From Pomphorhynchus laevis (Eukaryota; Acanthocephala; Palaeacanthocephala; Echinorhynchida; Pomphorhynchidae): a DNA stretch of 64,000 bases. The stretch's first letter is position 1. Every line of letters starts with the position of its first letter. The stretch spans positions 1 through 64,000 of the forward strand of contig WNNJ02000923.1 of NCBI GenBank assembly GCA_012934845.2, given 5' to 3'. Below the pieces are notes generated by a model, which saw nothing but the letters and a program-made list of their open reading frames with translations, had not been told where the DNA came from and did not search any database. The position numbers and the translations under genes are program-made. Of this stretch, positions 33,363 to 43,149 are shown piece after piece.

Positions 33363-33640
33363 TTAACAAGTGGATGCGCTTGAAGTTGTATTACAGGGAT
33401 TGAAAGGTGACATCACGATATCATTATTACTGTGAGACTGGATAGGCATTTGAGTCGATTCGGAATTCGTTCGAAGATCTGAAAGCACTGCCAGGGCATG
33501 TCTGTTCGTACAATTTGGAGCAGAGTAGTTAAGGCATTCTGTGTTATTTTTTAACAGCGACATCCTTTACATTTCGCGTTGACACCATTGCAGCCACAAC
33601 ATTTGCCAATGGATTTTAGCTTTCCACGTAGCATATTGTT
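33363..33640 (-). pseudogene. RLE-LINE N-terminal cysteine-rich fragment
   Basis: CCGCNGVNAKCKGCRC, a frame change, then CLNYSAPNCTNR: the same module as 4930-5270 and 22282-22635. Downstream LINE parts are missing. Confidence 0.6.
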
Positions 33641-33914
33641 TGGCTTGTATGTTATTTTATTGTCTTGTTTTCACGATTTAATCGGAAAACTGGAATATCT
33701 GAAAGCTGGACGATCCGAAATCTGGACAATTGTGCGTTTAAGCTGTTAAAATTAAAGCGGATATTTAATTCTGCAATCTACAACAAATTATTAGGGATGT
33801 CATTACAAAATAGATAATATATGATCACTAAATTTGAAGTTATCCGTGTAATTAAATTAAAAGACATTTAAACAAATTTCAATCCGGACAACGTCACCAA
33901 AAAAATTCACTTAA
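33641..33914. other. Spacer, nothing recognised
   Basis: AT-rich, no signal. Confidence 0.4.
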
Positions 33915-36900
33915 TGTCTTTCCTCCTATTGTGGGCAGCGTTGTGTCCCTCTGCGGCCACAAATCGCGAAGGTTGACTGAAGCTGGTCCGTCACAGTCGC
34001 TGTCCATCCTTCGCAGGCTATTGTAGTGCTCGTTGCGGTGATATGAAATGTGAAGCTCCATCGCCTCAACTTCGATTTGACTATTTGCTTCAAAGCTGTT
34101 TTGCTAGCGCTCTTGTGGTCCAACAAAGGAGCTAGGCGCTCTGTTATATGAAGGGCATGTAAAGGATCCTGGCTGCAATATTCGCTTATCGTGCTGCTGT
34201 TAATAATCCACGGCATAATTCGTTCCTGGTGAATGACAATGGAAACGCGTTTGAGGCGAGCAAAGGCCGCCAGTGCCTCATTTCTGGCAAATACACGCGG
34301 TTTGCGAAGCTGCGCGATCGATTTGTCAAAGTTTTCGAAGAAACGCCCAAACTCCGTCTTGTTAGATTTCAGGTAGTTGCAAACATTCGCACGATACTCT
34401 GAGTGATTATCGAAATTATTCTTCATCTGGTCAGAGAGGGCGTGAAATAGGCAGTTACCATCGCTGGGGACCTCGCGTATCACAATCCCGTAATCATTGA
34501 GCTGGTTATGAAATGCAGCAGAAATCCGGTCAGCTGCTGTGTAGCGCAGCTTCCGCATGCCCGTTCTAGAGTTAGTCGTAACTAACGACTAACTACGTTT
34601 AGTCGTATTGTTCAAAAGTCGTATTGTTAAACAATACGTTTAGTCGTATTGTTCCAATAAGTTTTTTCTGCATCGGACTTATGCAGAGAAGTTTCCTCTC
34701 TCGTTGTTTCTGCACATTTGTTAATAATTGATTCACTTGTCAGATGCATGTTCTTGTGGCATTTCACAATCGTGGACATCAGATTGCGCCTTCGCACACA
34801 CTTTTCTGACATTTTCCGTCTCGAGTGCAGCGCGAGACTTTTCATCCGCCAGATCAAGTGCCTGGATGGGGTTCGTTCTTAGTGTGGGATTCTCCATTAT
34901 GGGGTAAGCAATCTCGTAATACGGTCGGTTTTAACAGATCAATGCTAGATAATATAGTTTTCGAATTTCCTCTCATGAGTGCTATTGATATTCGTTGAAA
35001 GAGCCGTGCAGATGCGATGCTGTATGGTATAGATGATCGAATTGCTAAGGATCGGGCGATTCGTCTGATGATTTTCTCCCCTTCCATATTCCAGCCGCCG
35101 TAACACTCCAAGACTGCAGGTATGAAGTTATATCCAGCTTCAATCATTTTAGCACGGTACTTCCTGTCGTTGACCGATGATGCGTACTGAGCAGCTGCGT
35201 AACCTGGCACATAAGCTGACTGCGAAGAAAGGATTTCTGTAGTGGATGTGTTACAGCGAAATCTATAGCATCTGAAGGATCCCCGTAAATCAGAATATCG
35301 GCTGGCCGTTCTTGTAGATTTTGGACAAGGTTGCGAACCTCGCAATCCACATGCATTCCTGCTGATTGTGCCGCCTGGAGAAGGACTACACGAATTCCAT
35401 TATGACGCATTCCTGGAAAACCAACGTAGTTGCAAGTTAGTGCATGGAAGCCCTCAGCATCTGCGTTTCGAAACCATCGACTACAACGGTAGTCACTTGG
35501 AGCAATTTGCTGGCCTAACCACATTCTTATCAGAATTTTAAATTCTTGGTCGGTAAGAGCTAGGCCGATACTTCAATTTGGGGCGCATTGTAACCATGCG
35601 TTTGCATGTGGCTGTAATACCGCTATTAGTCTGGCCCTTGTCCGATCATCTCCAGTGTCTAATAGATTTTTCCGCTTCTCTGAGTCGATTTTGAACGATA
35701 TTTGATGTTGTATTGTGGATGAAGCCTGTTGTTCCACTTCTGCTCCGTGTAGCGCAAGTATTTCATTCGCGTTTACAAAGCCCGGAAATGTATTTGGATC
35801 CTGGTTCACAAACGCGGCCACTGTGCTGACGCTTGCTGCAAAGGCTGCCGCTCTGTGTTTGTTTGTACTCCAAAGGCCCAGACCGCCCATATTTAGTGGT
35901 AGCTCAACATTCCTCATTAGGAATGCTATTCGTTGAGCGGAAGCACATTGGCGCAATAGCAGGTAAGCCACATGAGCGTTCGGAAGCGACGCAACAAGCT
36001 GTGTCATTTACTAGGTTTGGTAAGCAACTATTTATGAGATATGATTCTACAAACTCTTGCGAATCGATTGGGCATCCCAAAAGAGTGAAATTGCCGTCAG
36101 TCTTGGTATGTGGAGGGTGAGTCCATCCTGTCTGCGTTGAGATAATTGCTTCTGTGTGGCCTATTAATTCAGTTTTTTGCCAATTCATTGATAGTCCGAT
36201 TTTTTCCAGCTCATTTGCAATCATGTTTAATGTGATAGCAACTGCCTTGGGTTCACCTCCTATTATGCCATCGTCTAAATACCACTTGTTAAAACCGATA
36301 CCCGTGATCGAGTCGACTTTCCGAATAATCGGTTGGATTGCCAGTGCGAAAAAAATGGGCCCAGAGGGTACCCTAGTTGTACTCCTGCTGACGATGTAAG
36401 GCTTTTTGCTTCTCCAAATCGTAATTTTGATGCTTGCGAGTAGCACCATTTGATCAACGGTCCGAAAGAAGGTGCTTCAATTTCGACTGCGTCAATAAAG
36501 CATTGCCTGTCAACTCTATTAAATGCGTTCAAAACATCTACTTTCGCTCATACCCAATTTTCCGTGGTGTGCAACTGTTCGTGCAATCGTCGAACCAGGT
36601 GAATTATTAAATCTGCGCCATTTGCCACTGCAACACCGACCTGTTATGGTTGAAATATTTGAGTGAACTTATCGTGCATCTTCGAGCAAATACACTTTGC
36701 ACACACCCTCCGTAACAATTATTCTGCCGCTATTGGGCGTTTACCTCCATTTGGTTTTTCTAGAGCGATAAGATCTGCACCCGCAAAATATCGAGATATA
36801 TCTACAGGAAGGTCACCGGCTGCCATATAATTTATCAAATGTGTCAGGTGGCTTAGAAGCTTTCCAGAGTGATCCGCTGTGATCATGTCTTGTAGGTGTT

Positions 36901-37770
36901 CGGCTCTTAAACCCAGACAACCTGGTGACGATGCAGAGGGGAATGAGAAAATTGAATCACGAACGGTATCCGAATCGATGACAATACCGTGTTCTGCCGT
37001 TGGGATTGAGGTTATAATACCTTTACCGGGTGGTTGCAAATCTGTGAGCTTACGGTGTGTCTGTTCTGTGAACGGCGCCAGCCGTGACGAAGATATTTGT
37101 TTCATTGTTTTGCCGTAGTTTCCCTGTCGCACAAGTTCGATTGTCATTGTCTTTGATTTGTCGTGTTTATGTCAGGTCGTTTGTTGAGCACAAACATGCG
37201 TGAGAAAGGAAGTGTCAAACTGCCTGTTTTCGGCTGACTTTAATGCATTCTCTATATGTTTTCGTACATTTCAGTGATCACCTGACTGAGCTGATAGGCA
37301 CACTTTTGGGAACCCCAAAAAACTAGTCCAGCTATATGGCGATTTATGTTCTAGTGCCTGCTCAATAAGATTGGTAAAAATGCGAGCTGCTTTATTTCGT
37401 AAACTCCAAGGGATTCGTCTTACTGTCAGCGTGGGTGATGCCCAAATACGGTGAAGCATTTCATATGCGTTCAAATTGTGGGAAATGTCGTTGATCGAAG
37501 CCGTTTTAGATCCTTTGTAGGTTTGACGTTCGGCTGTAAGTTTGACATGGGAGGAAATATTGGGTGTGTAATCAACAATCGAAGCGCAGCTAGTGCATGG
37601 GCACCGAACCCCGAAACTCTTGTGAAAACGTACATTTCCGAATTTTGTAAGTGCGATTGGCCTGTTACAATGCGGGCAAATACCAAGCTTTGCCCCTTCC
37701 ATTGGCCAGGGCTTTTCCGACAGCAATGTGTTGTAGATTTTATAAAACACGCGAAGTCTCCAGTTACAGA
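33915..37770 (-). mobile_element. RLE-type LINE (YLDD lineage) with an OTU-like protease
   Basis: Order on the minus strand: zinc region CPHCNRPIALTKFGN then RCPCTSC (37271-37750) with the helical IPWSLRNKAARIF; pre-RT CLGLRAEHLQDM and KRPIAAE (36719-37147); RT motif A NAFNRVDR (36275-36532); FNKWYLDDGIIGG (35904-36449); thumb GGLGLW (35573-36007); zinc plus endonuclease ADGFHALTC-like, MRHN, RPADILIY and AIDFAV (35144-35524); RLE end region RISIALMRGNS (34854-35345); linker with a short repeated GTTTAGTCGTATTGTT; then the OTU frame. At least five frame changes, so it is dead. Confidence 0.8.
33926..34558 (-). CDS. OTU-like cysteine protease frame
   Basis: 210 codons from a Met. REVPSDGNCLFHALSDQM (residues 28-45) is the OTU catalytic loop with Asp33 and Cys36. 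The usual late His motif (HYD/N) is not visible; LHALHITERL lies where it is expected, so activity is uncertain. OTU domains are known in several retroelement lineages, where they are thought to remove ubiquitin from element proteins. Here the frame follows the endonuclease end region on the same strand, separated by about 300 bases with short repeats. It is intact although the rest of the element is broken. Confidence 0.75.
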   Translation of the reverse strand: MRKLRYTAADRISAAFHNQLNDYGIVIREVPSDGNCLFHALSDQMKNNFDNHSEYRANVCNYLKSNKTEFGRFFENFDKSIAQLRKPRVFARNEALAAFARLKRVSIVIHQERIMPWIINSSTISEYCSQDPLHALHITERLAPLLDHKSASKTALKQIVKSKLRRWSFTFHITATSTTIACEGWTATVTDQLQSTFAICGRRGTQRCPQ

Positions 37771-38128
37771 TGATATTAGATGATAGCTTAGATATTCGTT
37801 TTATGTGTATATTCGCTGTATTTTGTATATGAATTGTGTGAACAGTGTAATTAGTGTAAGTAGTTTGTTATCAAGAAAGTTTTTATGTATATCAAACAGA
37901 TAAAGCCATTTATCTGTTTGATAAACGGCTTTATCTACAAACAGATAAAGCCATTTACAACAGAAAACTATTTTATTTCAAATTTAATATATTTAAAAAT
38001 AAAATAAAACAATTTTTGCTAAAGCACTGACACAATTGAAAAGCAAATGATCTAAAGAAATAATTTTAAAAAGCATTTATGAAAACAAATATAAAATTTT
38101 AGGATTTTCCCAACAAAAACGAACTCAC
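37771..38128. other. AT-rich spacer with AACAGATAAAGCCATTTA repeats
   Basis: The word occurs directly and inverted near 37898-37957, giving nested hairpins. No gene. Confidence 0.5.
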
Positions 38129-38197
38129 ATATACTCAATGCAAGGAAAAATGTGTTTTGCAAGAAGTTCAGTGTTCGATGTGGACCTGTTAATTTTC
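38129..38197 (-). CDS. LRR-type exon (host gene)
   Basis: 69 bases between TTGACAG and GTGAGTTCG, phase 1+22+2. Product KINRSTSNTELLAKHIF. Splice sites and phase fit the series; the repeat consensus is weaker. Confidence 0.55.
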
Positions 38198-38474
38198 CTG
38201 TCAAATTTGGTTACCAGAAAATAAGTTTTAGAACAAATAAAGGATTAACAAAATGCAGTTAAAGAATCTACTTGTATTAATTCAATCATTGAGTGAGACA
38301 TTTAATGGATTAAATAGGAATCAAATTTCAAGTTTTAAGAATATGTATAAATGAAATTTTTGTTTTGTAATAATAACATTAATCTAAAAATATTTACAAA
38401 TTAGTTTATTCCAAAAGAATTATTTGTTTTTGCTCGTGATTTCTCTCGAAGAATAAATGACAATTTTAACTGTC

Positions 38475-38935
38475 GTATCATTCAGTAAAGTAGCTTACTG
38501 AATGATACAAATCAGTAAGTAGATTAAATTTATTTTCTAGTTATCTTTATACCTTAAAGATCAATAATCAACAAATATTAACGAATATAATTAAGGCAGT
38601 AGTGTTCTAACAATGATCTGTAAATGTAATCGATTTTAATGAATTGCTCCATTAATATTTTCTAAAAAATATTCACAAATTATTTTATACCAAATTTATT
38701 CTTGAAAAACTCAAGAATCAAAAAATATCAACAAATATAATTAAGGTAGTAGTAATCAATTTTATCTAATTGCTCTATTAATATTTAATATAAATAGTTC
38801 ATGGGTAATAATTTGCGATGAATATTTGAGAATACGACCTGAACAACATTACGCTTCAGTTGGCACACATTTAATTGAAAACATAAATTGAACATAAATA
38901 TGTACACGCTATACGCTATAGCGTATAGCGTGTAC
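38475..38935. repeat. Snap-back, direct repeat and perfect palindrome
   Basis: 38475-38508: GTATCATTCAGTAA with its complement around 6 bases. 38560-38660 and 38710-38800: diverged direct repeat (ACAAATAT...AATTAAGG). 38902-38935: a perfect 34-bp palindrome, half-site GTACACGCTATACGCTA. No gene in this stretch. Confidence 0.8.
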
Positions 38936-39069
38936 GCCATGAGTAGTTTTGGAAATTTTCAACATATAGAAGCATATGTATAATAATATCAATCATAATA
39001 CAGCAGCAATTGATGTAGCTTAATTAATATGATATACGACTTGTAAATCTGAAAGAATTGACTTAACTT

Positions 39070-39788
39070 TATTAGTATTATGAACGAACAGGAATGCGGA
39101 TATCACATACGCCAAGACCCAATGGAGCGTTTCGACCTTAGTCTACTCATCACTGCATGTTGTTCTCATCAGTGTGAGTCTATAGCTACACATCTTCCAC
39201 AGTACTTGATCCTTAGTAAATCTCTAAAAGGAAATCGCAAAGCACGAGCTTCATCTCGGGTTACTAGTCCTGAATCTGGTGCGATTGGCAATAAGAGTGG
39301 TTTTACAGGATAGTACGTGTGCTATTGTTCTTTCTTCATCAATTTACGAAGGTTGCTGAACAAGAAACTTAGTAAATTGATGAATCTGCACTAGAGCTTT
39401 TGCTTGTGCTTTGTTTACAGCTAAATTCAATCACGTGTTGCTTTTTCAGCAACCTTGGTAAATTGATGAAGGAAGGAACGATAACACACATGCTGCCCTG
39501 TAAGGCAAATCTTATTGCAAATCGTACCAAATGTAAGACTGATAACAAGGTGAAGGAGTGTGCGCTTTTCGAATTCTGTTTAGAGGTTTACTGAGGATTA
39601 CGTACTGTCGAAGTTGTGTAGCTACAGTGCCATACTGATAAGATTACCCTGTAGTGATGAGCAGGCTAAGCTCGAAACGTCCCATTGGGGGCTAGGCGTC
39701 TGTGGTAGGCGCATTCCGGGTTAAGCTTCCCGACGAAGGTTATAAAAAAGCATGAAGGTTTATACTTTCCTGTTCGTATTAATTAAAA
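39070..39788. repeat. Fold-back element with ~260-bp arms
   Basis: Left arm (39070-39345) and inverted right arm (39450-39788) are about 75-80% alike; outer word ACGAACAGGAA, inner ATCAATTTAC. Frames at 39080 and 39400 are shadows of the arms. Each arm carries TGATGAG...CGAAACG on one strand, reminiscent of a hammerhead core. A single arm recurs at 23580-23735. Confidence 0.75.
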
Positions 39789-39799
39789 AAGTTGTATGA

Positions 39800-40010
39800 A
39801 ATTCTTTCTTAGTGAAAATAAATTTAAAGTCATTAACGGAAAATTTTTATGGATAATAAATAATATACTTTGTTGTAGAATAAAATAATAGATAATCAAA
39901 ATTCATCAGAGGAAATACGTGATTTACAAGTATTTAATTCCGTTGCTATGTGTGTCGAGAAATATGGGCCGAAACCTGATGTAAACTTTAGAATTTCGTT
40001 TACCGTAACA
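39800..40010 (+). mobile_element. PLE 3' tail copy
   Basis: Starts in the last RT codons (AAATTTTTATGGATAATAAA) and keeps a diverged module (GGGCCGAAACCTGATG). The tail end is lost at about 40010. Confidence 0.65.
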
Positions 40011-40330
40011 TTAGAACCAATTCTATCAGATTTACAACGTCATATTTCAATTTATATATTAAGTATTAATATATAAATTGAAATATAATACATATATTAT
40101 ATTAGTCGCTCTGTATATTAATCACAATAAAAGAAAACTTTTATAATACATAATACTTAATATAATACTTAATATAATACATATATTATATTAGTCGCTC
40201 TGTATATTAATCACAATAAAAGAAAACTTTTAGATTGCAATAAAGCGGATACCACACAGTTTCTTAACCCACTGAAAATTGCATTAATTTTTTTCTGCCT
40301 GATTTACACTTACAAAACGACTACGGATAT
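40011..40330. repeat. 21-bp snap-back and 62-bp direct duplication
   Basis: Perfect arms ATATTTCAATTTATATATTAA-type at 40042-40062/40066-40086 with a 3-base loop. A segment containing TAGTCGCTCTGTATATTAAT is repeated at about 40082 and 40167. Confidence 0.75.
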
Positions 40331-40799
40331 CATCTACATATTGCTATTAACAATAATTTTTATTCTATGTTGTTTGAGCGTGTAAAAAGATGAATGTTAC
40401 CTGCAACTCTATTCAGCCTGTTATGAAGTAAGGAATAAGCATGCTGATTTATAAATGGTACCTTTACAAACCGTTCTTCAACAATTATATTTCTATATTT
40501 TTTTTCTTACACTAATATTTTATTCTGTACATTGTAGGTGTCCCTGCATTCTAGTAGGGGCACCGAAATATCAAACAAAAATTCATCAGATTTCAATGTT
40601 TTCTTGCCTTATACTTATTTTAATATTATTATCGTATATCAATCTAATAACATATTAAGGTAAACAAGCTCATGATTTTTAAAATAAAAACTGTCAAGAG
40701 TAGATTTTGAAATTGGCAACATATAGAAGCATTATGTATCACGAATATTCGTTTATATAATTGTTATTACATCATTTACATTGTTTGAACAAAGTTGAG
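40331..40799. other. AT-rich spacer
   Basis: A small hairpin GGTGTCCCT/AGGGGCACC lies at about 40538-40563. No gene. Confidence 0.4.
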
Positions 40800-41230
40800 T
40801 AACAGTTCCTGTGACATCAATGTTTTCTTAACATTTTCTAATACCTGCGCTTAATGTTTTACATTAAATGCTACGATCACTTGTTTTACAATTCACTCAA
40901 AATATGTCTTAAGCTGACATAGATAAAAGTTTCGAGTGGTCACTGCTTTGGAAAATATTTTACTTCATGACAGTTAATGCAAAAACAAATATAATGTCCA
41001 AATTGCTTTAATGAATACCGATTTTTGTTGCATTAATGTTTTCATAACCTGTTCTAATACCTGCGCTTAATGTTTTACATGAAATGCTACGATCACTTGT
41101 TTTACAATTCACTCAAAATATGCCTTAAGATGACATCGATAAAAGTTTCGAGTGGTCACTGCTTTGGAAAATATTTTACTTCATGCAGTTAATGCAAAAA
41201 CAAATGTAATATGGAAAATTTAATTTAATC
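40800..41230. repeat. 195-bp direct duplication
   Basis: About 90% alike copies, offset about 211 bp, sharing CTAATACCTGCGCTTAATG and TTCGAGTGGTCACTGCTTTG. A minus-strand acceptor-like CCAAAG precedes a short frame in each, but it stops early, so I do not call an exon. Confidence 0.75.
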
Positions 41231-42329
41231 ACATGAAATATTATCCAAATTAGAAAACTTACAAGTATTTAAATTCGTTGTCCTTAGAAAACATTGTAGG
41301 GCATGTGTAGTCGTATTGATTGCTAATTTACAAAAGATGATTTAGTACAACTATGCAACAAATGTTGCAAACGATCAAATTAAAAATAACGTGTTTGATC
41401 GAAAATTTAATGAGATTTTATAATTTACACTAAAAGATTCGAATGAAATTAATTAAATATATAATTGATATTTTAACCCCACAAAAATAAATTATAATAA
41501 TTATTAGCGATTAAGAAAATATTCGTCAAATACATGAATTATAAAAGTGTTTGTGTTAACATAAATAAAAATTTTTGTATTTTTTTAAACCTTAATATTC
41601 GATAAAGAGAATTTACATGCGCTGAAATTACGTTCGAATAGAAAGAAACTTTTCGATAATTGACGATCGGTATTCGATAAAGATTTAAAAAACAACAATA
41701 AGAAATATTTTTTAATTTTCAAATACGCTGTATACTTCAATTCTTAAGTTTTTAATGTTTTCGTGCCTTATAATTATTATAATATTATTATCGTCTTTCA
41801 ATTTCAATATAATATCCCAAAAAGTAACACACCAGTGATAACACTGTTGTGTTAAGCGTGGTGTCACCAATAAATATTTGATGTGGCTTCGTTGGAAGAA
41901 CTAACGATTTTAGCCTTCTTTTGAGAAATATGAAGCTTAAAATTATCCTTATTTATTTTTATTAGATTTTGATTTGCCTTGATGGATTCGTTCGTGAGAC
42001 GTAGTTACAAGACATTTGTACATTCCAATACCATCAATTTATTCAAATTGGTTTTATGGTCAAACGATATTGTGCCATTGAACAATGCTAACGAAATCTC
42101 ACCTCAATTCAAGATACTTTTGTTCAGGTAGGATTTTTTTGAAAGACCTTGTATAGTGTATTAAGTGTTTGGTGTATTAAGCACGAGCATCACTAATATA
42201 TCGGATGTGGCTTCGATGGAAGAATTATAATTATTTTAGCCTTCTTTTGAGAAATATGAAATGACATATGTCTATTTAACTCTAACAACGTTTATTCAAT
42301 GAGCGAACAAATTTATCTAGGTAGCTTTG
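41231..42329. other. Spacer with a direct duplication, no gene
   Basis: 41870-41935 and 42190-42255 share GATGTGGCTTCG and TTTTAGCCTTCTTTTGAGAA. It could be an unrecognised DNA transposon remnant. Confidence 0.45.
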
Positions 42330-42940
42330 TTCTTAATAAAACTAATATTAATGATAAAGAAAGTATATATCTTATATGAGTATTAAATTAATATCAATTA
42401 AAACTACATTTTATTTATATCGTAAAGATGACATATTTAAATTTACAATAAAAATATTATTGCATGAGCATTCATGCATATCATATAATATAAAATATAA
42501 TACATTAAATAATAAATCTTAAGAATTGGAACAATTTGTAACGATATTGGCTTTCTTCTAAATCATTTAAGTAATTTTATAGATGCATATTTTAAACTAG
42601 GTTACTATAAAAACATCATCAAACAGAAAATTAAAATATAAATCAACACAATAATATTAAAAATAAATTTAAAACAATTAGCGGAAATTTTTTGGATGGA
42701 TAATAAATAATATACTTTGTATTAGAATAAGATACTAGATAATTAAATTAAATCAGTGGAAATACGTCATTAGCACGTGTTTGGTCCCGCTGCTATGTTG
42801 GGGCGAGAAGTTAGGAGCCGAAACCTGATAGCATAACAGTTCCTCCTGATGACCACTAATCCTAATTATAATACATCGTCTGTTATTTATTAGTCAATTC
42901 ATAAAAATGACTTTTTAAATTGGAGATATGTTAGGTTGAC
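42330..42940 (+). mobile_element. PLE 3' copy
   Basis: Last ~150 RT codons, broken, then the module with compensatory change in its first helix (AAATACGT/ACGTGTTT), tail cut at about 42925. Confidence 0.75.
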
Positions 42941-42954
42941 GGGGGAGTAAAACC

Positions 42955-43115
42955 ATAACGGATTTACTATTTTCTTTACCATTTTTAAACTGATATGTTG
43001 GGTAGAGAAGTTAGTGGCCGAAACCTGATAGCATACCAGTTCATCCTGATGACCGCTAATCCTTATTCTGATAAATCGTATATTATCTATTATTCAATTC
43101 ATACAAATAGCAAAG
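42955..43115 (+). mobile_element. PLE 3' tail scrap, second copy
   Basis: Starts mid-module (ATGTTGGGTAGAGAAGTTAG) and runs into the tail. It is a separate insertion or a duplication of the preceding copy. Confidence 0.6.
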
Positions 43116-43149
43116 AATTAGTTGCATTAAAAAAATAAATCTAATCAAA

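Noticed and set aside
39080-39594. Two plus-strand frames (77 and 64 codons)
   Set aside because: They lie in the arms of a fold-back element and are not alike in protein sequence although the DNA arms are.
40317-40360. GTAAGTG donor with an LRR-like exon on the minus strand
   Set aside because: In the required phase the reading frame has a TAG within eight codons and no acceptor before it gives an open exon.
41255-41290. 20-base exon DNEFKY between TTCTAAG and GTAAGT
   Set aside because: Phase fits but the exon is too short to be an LRR and may be chance in AT-rich DNA.
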